Part shown: piece by piece, positions 41,570 to 49,659 of the stretch | Numbering within the stretch: position 1 is the first letter of the stretch | Layout of the letters: each line of letters begins with the position of its first letter | Assembly: GCA_012842425.1 (NCBI GenBank) | Contig: DUSU01000001.1 | Coordinates: forward strand, 1 to 49,685 | Source: Candidatus Fermentithermobacillaceae bacterium | GTDB taxonomy: Bacteria; Bacillota; Sulfobacillia; Fermentithermobacillales; Fermentithermobacillaceae | Direction: 5' to 3' | Length of the DNA: 49,685 bases | Made by a program: the position numbers and the translations under genes | Notes under the pieces: model-generated | What the model was told of the DNA's origin: nothing | Seen by the model: the letters and a program-made list of their open reading frames with translations, nothing else | Database searches by the model: none

Positions 41570-43621
41570 ATGAGTCCGTCACTGGACGATTCAGTGAGGT
41601 ATGTGAAGGGCGTGGGCCCGCGTAGGGCCGAGCTCCTCAATGAGCTCGGAGTCTGTACGGCCCGAGATCTGCTCGACCATTTTCCCTTCCGGATCGACGA
41701 CTTCTCACGGGTTCTACCCATGGGACTCATCATTCCGGGTTCGGAAGTAACCGTGCAGGGCAAAGTTGTCTCCGCCGGCTTTGTGCATAGTACCAGGGGA
41801 AAAGCCTTCCGCGTGTGCATATCCGACGGTACCGGAGTGCTCTATCTCGTCTGGTACAACATGCCCTACATGTACCGGAGCTTCCGCCCGGGCCTTTCGG
41901 TCGCGGCTTCGGGGAAAGTTGAGTGGCGGAGAGGAAGCTTCGAGATCGCCCACCCGATCTGGCGGGAGAGCGGTACTCCCAGCGAAAAGGGGCCGGTCAT
42001 CCCCGTCTACCACGCGACTCAAGGCCTTACTTCCCAAAGCCTTCACTCGATCATTAAAGAGGCCCTGAAAGTGTACGTTCCTTACATAAGGCCCCTTATT
42101 CCCAAGTCGGTTTTGGACAAGCACGGCCTCTTAAGTGAGGTCCAGGCTTACAAGGCGATCCACAACCCCGACTCACCTGATATTTGGGAAAAGGCGCGTC
42201 GCACATTTGCCTTTAGAGAGATACTGAGCCTTCAGATCGGGCTTCTCTCGATGAAAGCCGAGGTAGAGAAAGCTCCTTCTCCTCAGGCGTTCACGAGATT
42301 TGACAAGGCCCAGGCGTTCTTGAGAGACCTGCCGTTCCGGCTCACACCTGCCCAACAGCGGGCCATACAGGACATAGGACGCGACCTCACTTCCGGGCGG
42401 ACCATGAACAGGTTGCTCCAGGGCGATGTAGGAAGCGGAAAGACCGTCGTAGCCATGTGGGGGCTACTCTCGGCGGTGGAAAACGGGTGGCAGGGAGCCC
42501 TCATGGCTCCGACCGAAGTCCTCGCGACGCAGCATTACAAGACTTTCTCCGAGCTTCTGGGAAGCAGGGCGCGGATAGGTTTTCTTTCGGGATCCACGCG
42601 GAAGAGCGATAGGGAGTCCACACTAGAGAGACTTGAGTCGGGCGAGATAGACATCCTGATAGGCACCCATGCTCTCCTTAGCCCGGAGGTCAAGTGGCGG
42701 AACCTCGGCTTGGTGGTTACGGATGAGCAGCACCGCTTCGGGGTCAAGGAGCGGCTAAAGCTCACCTCGGGCCATGAGATACTTCCCCATATGTTGGTGG
42801 TAAGCGCGACGCCGATCCCGCGTTCACTTGCCCTTACGCTGTACGGCGACCTAGACGTGTCGATCATGGACTCAATGCCTGAGGGTAGGTCTCCTGTTGC
42901 GACCAGGTGTGTAGGCCGGTCCGGGCGAGACCTGGCTTACAGGGCGCTAAAGGAGGAACTCTCAAAAGGGAGGCAAGCTTTTGTCGTTTGCCCGCTCATA
43001 ACTGAAGGGAAAACTGACAGAAGGGCTGCTTCCATAGTGAAAGAGGAACTTGAGAAAGGGCATCTCAAGGGAAGCATCTTGGGTCTCATTCACGGCAGCT
43101 TGTCCAAAAACGAAATAAACGAAACCATGTCAAGGTTTGTCGCAGGAGAGATCCAGGTGCTGGTGGCTACGACCGTTGTGGAAGTGGGCATTGACGTCCC
43201 CAACGCCACGGTCATGGTCGTGGAAGACGCCGATTCCTTTGGGCTCGCCACATTGCACCAGCTAAGGGGCCGGGTGGGCCGAGGTAAGCACCCTTCTGTG
43301 TGCTTTCTTATAGCGTCAACGGATTCGGGTCTCAGGCGACTCAAGGCTCTGGAGAAAATAAGCGATGGATTTGAAGTTGCCGAGATGGACCTCAGGGAAA
43401 GAGGTCCGGGCCAGTTCTTTGGGACCGCCCAACACGGAGTCCCGGATACCAAACTGGCCGAACTGGGGGTTTCTCTGGATGTTGTCGCCAGGGCTCGGGA
43501 AGAAGCCAAAGAGATGCTCTCTCTCGTGGAGTCTGGTTTTGCCCCGCCGGAGATCAGGGAGACCGTGGAGCGTATACGACGTAGATTCGGTGACCCGCTG
43601 GAGTACGGTCGCTCTCGCTAA
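41570..43621 (+). CDS. recG: ATP-dependent DNA helicase RecG
   Basis: A 683-residue helicase that reverses stalled forks and branch-migrates Holliday junctions. The wedge domain with an OB fold spans the first 150 residues (GVGPRRAELLNELGV; SEVTVQGKVVSAG). Helicase motifs are complete: LLQGDVGSGKTVVA (Walker A), MAPTEVLATQH, VTDEQHRFGVKER (Walker B), SATPIPRSLALT, and QLRGRVGRGKHPSV (motif VI). Length matches RecG. ATG 41570 follows TGAGGG closely, so the start might be slightly different. It is the last gene of a long operon. Confidence 0.97.
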   Translation: MSPSLDDSVRYVKGVGPRRAELLNELGVCTARDLLDHFPFRIDDFSRVLPMGLIIPGSEVTVQGKVVSAGFVHSTRGKAFRVCISDGTGVLYLVWYNMPYMYRSFRPGLSVAASGKVEWRRGSFEIAHPIWRESGTPSEKGPVIPVYHATQGLTSQSLHSIIKEALKVYVPYIRPLIPKSVLDKHGLLSEVQAYKAIHNPDSPDIWEKARRTFAFREILSLQIGLLSMKAEVEKAPSPQAFTRFDKAQAFLRDLPFRLTPAQQRAIQDIGRDLTSGRTMNRLLQGDVGSGKTVVAMWGLLSAVENGWQGALMAPTEVLATQHYKTFSELLGSRARIGFLSGSTRKSDRESTLERLESGEIDILIGTHALLSPEVKWRNLGLVVTDEQHRFGVKERLKLTSGHEILPHMLVVSATPIPRSLALTLYGDLDVSIMDSMPEGRSPVATRCVGRSGRDLAYRALKEELSKGRQAFVVCPLITEGKTDRRAASIVKEELEKGHLKGSILGLIHGSLSKNEINETMSRFVAGEIQVLVATTVVEVGIDVPNATVMVVEDADSFGLATLHQLRGRVGRGKHPSVCFLIASTDSGLRRLKALEKISDGFEVAEMDLRERGPGQFFGTAQHGVPDTKLAELGVSLDVVARAREEAKEMLSLVESGFAPPEIRETVERIRRRFGDPLEYGRSR

Positions 43622-43676
43622 TGTTTTCTGACGCTCTTGTCTGTTAAACTTAACATAAAAAAGCCACAACATCCCA

Positions 43677-43705
43677 GCATGAAGCCTTCTGAAGTGAACA
43701 TAATA
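43677..43705 (+). promoter_or_regulatory. Sigma-G-like promoter before the SASP gene
   Basis: GCATGA at 43677-43682 and CATAATA at 43699-43705 fit the Bacillus sigma-G patterns (a GCATR-type -35 and a CATnnTA-type -10) with 16 bases between. The transcript would begin only a few bases before a perfect AGGAGGTGA ribosome site at 43715-43723. This agrees with a gene made late in the forespore. The call is visual; other matches could occur by chance. Confidence 0.5.
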
Positions 43706-43728
43706 ACGTTCGACAGGAGGTGACATGA

Positions 43729-43980
43729 ATGGGAACCGGGCAGAAGCGTAACATCGCAGTCGTGCCTCAGGCTCGTGCGGCCCTCGACGCCTTTAGGAAC
43801 GAGATAGCCAACGAGCTGGGCATCCAGCCCCCGGGTGGCTACTGGGGCGACATTCCGTCCCGTACCTGCGGTGCCGTTGGTGGGCACATGGTCAGGCGGA
43901 TGATCGAGCTCGCAGAGCAGAGCCTGTCGCAGGGTAGATTCCCCGCCGCGGGAGCCCAACAGCAGCAGAGGCAGTTCTAA
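43729..43980 (+). CDS. Alpha/beta-type small acid-soluble spore protein
   Basis: An 83-residue DNA-coating protein of the forespore that protects DNA from UV and heat. ALDAFRNEIANELGIQPP is the first conserved block, with EIA as the site cut by the GPR protease at germination, and GYWGDIPSRTCGAVGGHMVRRMIELAEQSL the second. The glutamine-rich tail (AGAQQQQRQF) is variable in the family. AGGAGGTGA, matching the anti-SD nearly perfectly, precedes ATG 43729 by 5 bases, which implies heavy translation. A sigma-G-like promoter and a strong terminator enclose it. Confidence 0.94.
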   Translation: MGTGQKRNIAVVPQARAALDAFRNEIANELGIQPPGGYWGDIPSRTCGAVGGHMVRRMIELAEQSLSQGRFPAAGAQQQQRQF

Positions 43981-44060
43981 GTGAGCGGCCTGTGCGCCAT
44001 GGATTGTAGTGAGAACGTAATTCGCGCAGTGTAGTCGAACCCAGAGCAGTTCAGAAGTCG

Positions 44061-44100
44061 CAAAGGGGGCGGGGAATCCCGCCCCCTTTGGAATACTTTT
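44061..44100 (+). terminator. Strong intrinsic terminator after the SASP gene
   Basis: CAAAGGGGGCGGG (44061-44073) pairs perfectly with CCCGCCCCCTTTG (44078-44090) round a GAAT loop, followed by GAATACTTTT. The stem is 13 bp and very GC-rich. Confidence 0.88.
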
Positions 44101-44203
44101 GGCACGGTTTTTACGCGCGAGCCGTTCGCGTGCCCTCCGCCCCCGCGAGGAACTAGGCAGGAGCTTTTGGGGGCGCCTAGAAATAGGTGCTCGGGTGAGA
44201 AGC

Positions 44204-45127
44204 ATGGCGGTACTGGAGTACATCCGCTTGACCCCCGAGCTTCTTCAGGGGCTTCCGCGGGATTCCACAGTTTTCACGATCGTCGTGAGTCCGATTGAGG
44301 TCCACGGTCAGCACCTACCGTTCGGCACCGATATTTACATAGCCGAAGCCGTCAGGGACAGGGTGTTGAGCGCTCTCGAGGAAAACAGGCCGGAGGTCTG
44401 CTTCGTGAGCCTCCCGCACCTTTACTGCGGGTCCGACGCGCTCCCCTATCCGGGTTCACTATCTGTGAACGCCACGGCACTCGAAGGTGTCCTGACGGAC
44501 TACTGCAAAGGCCTGGCCAAACAAGGTTTCAAATACCTCGTGGTATTCGATAACCACGGAGGTCCAAGACACCATCTCGCGATCTCCAGCGCGGCCCGAA
44601 GAGCATGGAGGAAGTGGAGATTCCAACTCATCGATCCTTTCATCGACATATACCGCCGCATGATCGTCCACGACCCGGAACTCCTCTCCATGACGGGCCT
44701 ACGGCCTGCCGAGTGCGGCGATGACGCGGACAACCACGCGGGGACCAACGAGACGTCGCTCATGATGGCCGTGTGTCCGGAGCTGGTCTTGCGCGACGTG
44801 CGAGAGGTTAAAGCCGCGCACCCCCCGAAGCTCTCAGGAGCCGCGAAAATCGTGGACGGACTCGGTCGTCTCGTCGAGGCTCTAGGCGGGAAGCGAACCG
44901 GAGCCGACCTCAGGCACCTGGCCCAGGCTATCGCGTGGACGGGGCAGGACGGGTTCCTGCCGTACATGGGAGCCCCGGCCCTCGCCAGTAAGGAAGCCGG
45001 CGAGGCGATGCTTGGAGCGCACGTTAAGATCTCGGTGAGGCTAATAGAAAAGGCCCTCTCCGGTGAAGACGCAAGGCCCGTTGCCATCCTTGAGGCTCTT
45101 TCGCTCTTGCGCCGTGTGCCGGAGTGA
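44204..45127 (+). CDS. Creatininase family protein
   Basis: A 307-residue metal-dependent amidohydrolase (FAPy/creatininase fold). VSPIEVHGQHLPFGTDIYIA has the metal-binding Glu, His and Asp of the family, FDNHGGPRHHL the loop that replaces the usual NGHGGN, and AGTNETSLMMAV the second metal ligand area. Members hydrolyse cyclic amides such as creatinine or steps of cofactor synthesis, so activity is not defined here. ATG 44204 has GGTGAG before it; an earlier in-frame start at 44099 overlaps the terminator. It lies between the SASP gene and gpr, which converge on it. Confidence 0.85.
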   Translation: MAVLEYIRLTPELLQGLPRDSTVFTIVVSPIEVHGQHLPFGTDIYIAEAVRDRVLSALEENRPEVCFVSLPHLYCGSDALPYPGSLSVNATALEGVLTDYCKGLAKQGFKYLVVFDNHGGPRHHLAISSAARRAWRKWRFQLIDPFIDIYRRMIVHDPELLSMTGLRPAECGDDADNHAGTNETSLMMAVCPELVLRDVREVKAAHPPKLSGAAKIVDGLGRLVEALGGKRTGADLRHLAQAIAWTGQDGFLPYMGAPALASKEAGEAMLGAHVKISVRLIEKALSGEDARPVAILEALSLLRRVPE

Positions 45128-45161
45128 GCCCGAGGGTCTCCTACGTTCAGACGGGATAGCC

Positions 45162-46100
45162 TTACTGGAGGTAGTCGAGCATTTCCTCTTCGCTTATCGC
45201 CGGCTGGGTGGCTTTGTTGAGTGCGCTCGCCAGGAGCTTCGACATCTCCATGATCTCGACGTCGATGTCCTTAGTAGTAACCATTAGGTCGCGGAGTTCC
45301 TGTCCGAGGAAGTCCCCCACCGAGTCGAGCGTTGCTCTTGCGTGCGGGTTAAACCTTTGAAAATAAGCATCGAGCGCGTCCATGGCTATGGCAGCGCCGG
45401 ATACAACCGTCGGTATTCCGATGGCTATGACCGGGATACCTAGGGTCTCCTGGTTTATGCCGGGTCTCTTGTTTCCAACGCCTGATCCCGGCTGGATCCC
45501 GGTGTCGGCGATCTGGATGGTTGTAAGGAGCCTCGAGGGCGACCGCGCGGCCAGTGCGTCTACCGTGATCACCAGTTCCGGCCGTACCTGTTCGACGATA
45601 CCCCTCACGATATCAATTGTCTCCATGCCTGTGATGCCCAAGACTCCGGGGGATATGGCGGCTACCGGGTTAAGCCGTCCACCTAGCTCTTGAGGCAAGT
45701 GCTCGCGGATATTCCTGGTAATCATGAGTTGTGAGACCACTCGGGGGCCTAGGGCGTCCGGGGTGGCCTGCCAGTTGCCGAGTCCCACGATGAGGACATC
45801 GTTCTGCCTTGGAAGCCCTGCGAGCTCAGAGAGCTCGGCCGCGATTATGCCTGCCACATGTTTGAGCGTTTCCCTGCTCCGGAACCTAAGGGCTGGGCAC
45901 TCCAGTGTGAAGTACCTCCCGGGCGGTTTCCCGATTTGGGCGCCGGCCTGAGGAGTGTGTACAGAGACCCTGGTGATCTTGATGCCGTCCATTTCCTCTT
46001 CGCGAACGTCCATTCCGGGGATCTGCTGCCCGGCCCGGGACGTTGCGATGGTGGCGCGCTCCAGCGCCAAGTCCGTCCGTTCATTGTCGCTTCGGAACAA
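45162..46100 (-). CDS. gpr: Spore germination protease GPR
   Basis: A 312-residue aspartate-type protease that destroys SASPs when the spore germinates. The N-terminal RTDLALERA is the region of zymogen autoprocessing, LIVGLGNWQATPDALGPRVV and ISPGVLGITGMETIDIV are the conserved core, and TVDALAARSPSRLL with ADTGIQPGSGVGNKRPGI a further signature. TTG 46100 follows GGGGGG by 7 bases. Its target SASP lies 1.2 kb away, so both sides of the germination step are encoded in this region. Confidence 0.95.
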   Translation of the reverse strand: MFRSDNERTDLALERATIATSRAGQQIPGMDVREEEMDGIKITRVSVHTPQAGAQIGKPPGRYFTLECPALRFRSRETLKHVAGIIAAELSELAGLPRQNDVLIVGLGNWQATPDALGPRVVSQLMITRNIREHLPQELGGRLNPVAAISPGVLGITGMETIDIVRGIVEQVRPELVITVDALAARSPSRLLTTIQIADTGIQPGSGVGNKRPGINQETLGIPVIAIGIPTVVSGAAIAMDALDAYFQRFNPHARATLDSVGDFLGQELRDLMVTTKDIDVEIMEMSKLLASALNKATQPAISEEEMLDYLQ

Positions 46101-46207
46101 AATGTGTCCCCCCGAGCTTAAGGGTTTGGGATTTCATTCGACATCCCAGTGCTATACTACCCAGAGAACAGGGCAGTATATGACACTATCCACGAGGGGG
46201 ACGGTCC

Positions 46208-46648
46208 GTGAAGATAGTCCCGCTTCTAATCGCCGCTCTGGCCGGAGCTTCCATGGCCGTGCAGGGCGCTTTCAACGCGGTCTTGGGCAAAAAGGCAGGT
46301 TCATTTGAGGCTTCGTTCATCGTGCATGTGATCGGAGCCGTCCTGCTTGGAGGGCTTCTTGCTGTAGGAATGGGCCAAGGAGGGCTGCGCAAGGCCTTGG
46401 AAGCGCCTTGGTGGAGCTTCCTCGGCGGTCCTCTCAGCGTACTCATCATCTGGGGCGTCTTGACCAGCGTAGGGCAGATCGGAGTATCCAACGCCAACAC
46501 CGCAATAGTGGCGGCCCAGATAGTCACGGCCATCATCCTTGACTGCCTGGGCGTGACGGGTGAGAAGGTTAGCATTGGCTGGATGAAGATTGTCGGCGCC
46601 GTCCTCTTTATCGCAGGAGTCTACTTTCTTCTACGAGATACTCAGTGA
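46208..46648 (+). CDS. DMT-family transporter (YdcZ/DUF606)
   Basis: A 146-residue membrane protein with about five helices (PLLIAALAGASMAVQGAF, FIVHVIGAVLLGGLLAVG, FLGGPLSVLIIWGVLTSVG, IVAAQIVTAIILDCLGV, WMKIVGAVLFIAGVYFLL). It is a half-size relative of the EamA exporters and is likely to act as a homodimer. The GTG start follows GAGGGGGA. An inverted repeat TGGGAT-n10-ATCCCA lies about 60 bases before it and TATACT is a possible -10 box. The substrate is unknown. Confidence 0.85.
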   Translation: MKIVPLLIAALAGASMAVQGAFNAVLGKKAGSFEASFIVHVIGAVLLGGLLAVGMGQGGLRKALEAPWWSFLGGPLSVLIIWGVLTSVGQIGVSNANTAIVAAQIVTAIILDCLGVTGEKVSIGWMKIVGAVLFIAGVYFLLRDTQ

Positions 46649-46985
46649 ACGCAACGGCTCCCTGTATCTCTTATCCGCGCTTCCCATGGATGTCTCCGTC
46701 AACGTTTTCGGGCCGGATTTTCCGACTTGTGTTTCCTTCACGAGACCTTGTCGTGATAGGATGTTCTGCAGAAGGTTTTCCAGGACGGCTCGTAGAAGCC
46801 GACTTCCTTGGTAGAAAAAAACGCCGCTTCTTTTCGGAAGCGGCATTGGGAGAGGAGAAACCGGAGGAAGAGCCTGCTTCGGTCGATCTAACGATCGAGC
46901 CTCGACTCTCGTGAGTAAGTATGGACCCGAGACGGGTTTCTTATGCAGAATGTAAGAGGATTTCACGACGAAGGAAGGATTTCTG
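46649..46985 (-). ncRNA. Intergenic region with a candidate minus-strand small RNA
   Basis: This 337-bp gap before coaD has no credible gene. On the minus strand GAAGCGGC is repeated in reverse complement as GCCGCTTC (46823-46830 with 46837-46844, loop of 6) followed by seven U residues (46815-46821). A further stem GGCTCGATC/GATCGACC and a hairpin GACCCG-AGA-CGGGTT stand just upstream in that direction. The nearest minus-strand gene beyond it is more than 600 bases away, so the terminator appears to end a short structured RNA rather than an mRNA. Promoter and 5' end are not clear; the boundaries given are the whole gap. Confidence 0.35.
46815..46844 (-). terminator. Minus-strand intrinsic terminator before coaD
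   Basis: Reading leftward, GCCGCTTC, loop CGAAAA, GAAGCGGC and then GTTTTTTTC make a textbook terminator. It points away from coaD and lies in an otherwise gene-free stretch. Confidence 0.85.
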
Positions 46986-47480
46986 TTGAAGGCCGTTTAT
47001 CCGGGTAGTTTCGATCCGCTTACCAACGGGCACCTCGATATCATAAGGCGTGCCGCAAAGTCATTTGAGCACCTTTTTGTTGTAGTGTTCGACAATTCCG
47101 CAAAGAAGTGCTTATTCAGCGTCGAAGAGCGCATCGCCATGATAAGCGAAGCGGTGAGCGATATCCCCAACGTGACTGTTGATTCGTCATCGGGTCTACT
47201 CGTTGAATATGCCAAGAAGCGCGGCGTCGGGGTCATAGTGAAAGGGTTGAGGGCGGTTTCTGATTTTGATTACGAATTCAAGATGGCCCTTATGAACAAG
47301 AAACTCGCACCTGAGCTCGAGACCTTCTTCATGATGACCTCGCTCAAATACTTGTACCTTAGTTCCAGTCTTGTGAAAGAAGTGGCGTCCTACGGCGGGT
47401 GCATCAGGGATCTGGTGCCTCCCACCGTTGAGGCGCGCCTTTTCAATAAGCTCAAAGAGAAGTCCGGAGACGATATCTAG
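46986..47480 (+). CDS. coaD: Phosphopantetheine adenylyltransferase
   Basis: A 164-residue nucleotidyltransferase for the fourth step of CoA synthesis. AVYPGSFDPLTNGHLDIIRRA carries the T/HxGH-type motif (GHLD), VIVKGLRAVSDFDYEF the phosphate loop, and YLYLSSSLVKEVASYGG the ISSS-type adenylyl loop. Length is normal. TTG 46986 is preceded by AAGGAAGGA at 8 bases. It lies just before the coiled-coil gene, an order seen in many Firmicutes. Confidence 0.96.
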   Translation: MKAVYPGSFDPLTNGHLDIIRRAAKSFEHLFVVVFDNSAKKCLFSVEERIAMISEAVSDIPNVTVDSSSGLLVEYAKKRGVGVIVKGLRAVSDFDYEFKMALMNKKLAPELETFFMMTSLKYLYLSSSLVKEVASYGGCIRDLVPPTVEARLFNKLKEKSGDDI

Positions 47481-47488
47481 GAGGCGAG

Positions 47489-48076
47489 GTGCTCAGCGTG
47501 GACGTTCTGGCTTTGCTGGACAAACTGGATGCTTATCTCTCGGAATGCTCGAGGGTTCCCCTCATGGGGAAACTCCTTGTGGATGAGGAGGAGGTATTCG
47601 CGATCATCGACGACCTCCGGGCTCAGATCCCACATGAACTCGAGCAGGCCAAGTGGCTTCTAAAGGAACGGGAGAGGATCCTCCAGGAAGCAAGGAAAGA
47701 AGCCGAAGACATACTGAAGGACGCCCAAGGACAGATAGCGACCTTGGCCAGTGAATCGGTCATAGCCAAGGAAGCCCGGGTACAGGCCGAGGAACTGATG
47801 ACAAGGGCAAAAGAAGTAGCCAGGGAGATCAACCTCGGGGCCAGAGAGTACGCGGATGAGCTCATGAAGGCGGTCGAAGACTCTATCCTGGATATCCTCG
47901 AGCGTGTCCGCGAGGGCCGGCGCGAGCTCCAGGTGGAAAGAGAGCCCGCGGCGTCGAAATCCATGGACCTCTCCGGCGATGAGGACTCCCTTGACGAGGA
48001 AGACGACGATTCTTTCTTCGACGACGAAGAAGAGGAAGAGGAGCCTTCCCGCGGGGGAAAACGCAGGAAGAAGTAA
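47489..48076 (+). CDS. Acidic coiled-coil protein (ATPase F0 subunit b-like)
   Basis: A 195-residue protein with a long heptad region from about residue 45 to 155 (EQAKWLLKERERILQEARKE, QAEELMTRAKEVAREI), giving a rod-like coiled coil. The C terminus from 165 on is almost only aspartate, glutamate and serine (DEEDDDSFFDDEEEEEEP) before a basic RGGKRRKK end. Such proteins are called ATP synthase b-like but lack a membrane anchor. GTG 47489 has AGGAGG 4 bases before it and GTG 47498 at 13 bases; both are possible. It sits behind coaD, as in relatives, and may organise the membrane or division site. Confidence 0.7.
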   Translation: MLSVDVLALLDKLDAYLSECSRVPLMGKLLVDEEEVFAIIDDLRAQIPHELEQAKWLLKERERILQEARKEAEDILKDAQGQIATLASESVIAKEARVQAEELMTRAKEVAREINLGAREYADELMKAVEDSILDILERVREGRRELQVEREPAASKSMDLSGDEDSLDEEDDDSFFDDEEEEEEPSRGGKRRKK

Positions 48077-48104
48077 GAACAAACAATTGGTATAGAAAAG
48101 ACGC

Positions 48105-48145
48105 GGGAACCCGAGCGCAGTGAGGACGCTCAGGTTCTCTTTTTT
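48105..48145 (+). terminator. Terminator of the coaD operon
   Basis: GGGAACCCGAGCG (48105-48117) pairs with CGCTCAGGTTCTC (48127-48139) with one mismatch, and TTTTTT follows. It overlaps the 3' end of the convergent ylbJ gene. Confidence 0.85.
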
Positions 48146-49404
48146 CCGTAAGCCTCTCTGGCCGCCGAAATCACAAGGGATACGAACGCTACGGCCGCCA
48201 GGCAGACTAGGCCCGTAGTGGTTGCCGTCCCTATGCTCCTAAGCCATGCCATTGAGCCGGCCGGCACGTAGGGTTCGAAAGCAGGCAGTGACCAGCGGGC
48301 GGCATGGGGTCTCATGAAAAGGACCGTGAAGAAGGCCGCCATTATGCCTTGGAAGAACCTGGCGAAAGCATAGGGCAGTACTGACAGGCCTGACGGCTGC
48401 GTCACTGCGGCGACCTGAGCTAGGACGCTGAGCCCGCTCCATGCGATAATTGCGCTCGCGGCTGCGACCCTGGCTACAAAGGGGGCTTCGGCTTGGCTCG
48501 CCATGGACGTGCCGATGGTTATCTCGAAGAAGCCGCTGACCAGTGGCTCGTGGAGTGCCTTTGGTATCAGGGAATCAGGAACGACCCTGGATATTGCAAG
48601 CGATATTGCGTCCGTCACTCCCGCGATTCTCAAGAGCTCGAAGATGACCGAGAAGAGCACTATGAAGCCCAAGATCGATAGGAGCGTGTTGATTGACTGG
48701 GTGACCGCGTCTCCCAGGAGCTCACCGAAAGGTTTTCCTTTTTCGCGCTGGGCCTTTCTCATGGCGCTGTAGGCGCGGACTAGGATGAAGGAGCCTTCAG
48801 ACTTGAGCGGAGGGGTCTTCTCTGACCGCAGCTTCCAGAACCGCATCCCAAACCCCACCAACAGTGCAGACAGGTAGTGAGCGGCTATGATGATCCCGGC
48901 CAGATCGGCCCTCTTGAACATGCCCACTGCTACGGCCCCGGTCATGAAGAGGGGATCAGATGTGTTGCAAAAGCACATGAGGCGCTCGGCCTCGGTCTTG
49001 TTGGCAAGTCCCTCGTCTTTAAGGCGGGCAGAAAGCGCGGCGCCCAGCGGGTAGCCTGAGGCTATCCCCATCGCCATAGTGAAAGACCCGGCTCCTGGCA
49101 CGTTGAAAATGGGGCGCATTATCGGCTGGCACAGAACCGCCATGAAATGGACGACGCCCAGTCTCATCAGCAGTTCGGCCGCTATGAAGAAGGGGAGAAG
49201 TGCAGGTAGTACTACATCCCACCACACCTTGAGTCCCCGCTCGGCCGCGCTAAATGAAGGCTCAGGGTAGAGGATCATAGAGGCCGCCAGTACGACAACC
49301 ATGAGGGCGAGGCTCAGGGCAGACAGGGAGTCTTTTCTCACTTTACGGATTAGAACGATTCCGCCCACTACTCCCGCGATGAGAACGAGCGCCTTGAAAT
49401 CCAT
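48130..49404 (-). CDS. ylbJ: Sporulation integral membrane protein YlbJ
   Basis: A 424-residue membrane protein with roughly eight hydrophobic helices. LLPFFIAAELLMRLGVV, GIASGYPLGAALSARLKDEG and CNTSDPLFMTGAV form the first nucleoside-recognition (Gate) domain, and SILGFIVLFSVIFELLRI with FFEITIGTS the second. YlbJ is needed for spore cortex formation or related membrane steps in Bacillus. GGAGG lies before ATG 49404. Its convergence on the coaD operon recalls the ylbI-ylbJ neighbourhood. Confidence 0.92.
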   Translation of the reverse strand: MDFKALVLIAGVVGGIVLIRKVRKDSLSALSLALMVVVLAASMILYPEPSFSAAERGLKVWWDVVLPALLPFFIAAELLMRLGVVHFMAVLCQPIMRPIFNVPGAGSFTMAMGIASGYPLGAALSARLKDEGLANKTEAERLMCFCNTSDPLFMTGAVAVGMFKRADLAGIIIAAHYLSALLVGFGMRFWKLRSEKTPPLKSEGSFILVRAYSAMRKAQREKGKPFGELLGDAVTQSINTLLSILGFIVLFSVIFELLRIAGVTDAISLAISRVVPDSLIPKALHEPLVSGFFEITIGTSMASQAEAPFVARVAAASAIIAWSGLSVLAQVAAVTQPSGLSVLPYAFARFFQGIMAAFFTVLFMRPHAARWSLPAFEPYVPAGSMAWLRSIGTATTTGLVCLAAVAFVSLVISAAREAYGKKRT

Positions 49405-49507
49405 CGTTTAGCCTCCTTCGTCCGCTCTAATCTATATGCCGGAGAAGCAGGGTAATACGACGTCCGGCGAGATCACCTCCGTGACTTCCCCGCGAGGGCC
49501 TTATCCA

Positions 49508-49627
49508 GTGACGATTATGCAGGGGCGGATGGAGCCGGCAGCGCGGGTCCGCTGCCCGGCTCCTGTCAACGGACAGTGATTATGTCACCCTGAAAGGCGT
49601 TAACTAGACTGTGATAATGTCACCCTC
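49508..49627. repeat. Direct repeats near the window edge
   Basis: GTGATTATGTCACCCT at 49576-49591 and GTGATAATGTCACCCT at 49611-49626 differ at one base and are 35 bases apart start to start. A third, weaker version starts at 49508 (GTGACGATTATG). Each full copy is itself nearly palindromic (GTGA-n5-TCAC). They could be terminal repeats of an insertion sequence that lies beyond the window, or a tandem regulator site. Confidence 0.55.
49531..49563. repeat. GC-rich hairpin
   Basis: GGAGCCGGCAGCG pairs with CGCTGCCCGGCTCC with a one-base bulge around CGGGTC. No U tract follows on either strand. Confidence 0.5.
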
Positions 49628-49638
49628 TTTTTTGGGTT

Positions 49639-49659
49639 GGGGGCAGCGTGGCTGCCCCC
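49639..49659. repeat. GC-rich hairpin with a 9-bp perfect stem
   Basis: GGGGGCAGC and GCTGCCCCC flank a GTG loop. The T-rich run CTTTTTT is on the 5' side of the plus strand, so it does not act as a plus terminator; on the minus strand the run becomes A-rich. It lies 13 bases after the second direct repeat. Confidence 0.55.

Noticed and set aside
46631-46966. 111-codon minus-strand frame in the ydcZ-coaD gap
   Set aside because: It has no ribosome site or motif and runs through the terminator hairpin.
49576-49626. Repeats at the right edge as a CRISPR array
   Set aside because: Only two clear copies, 16 bp long with short spacing, and no cas gene.
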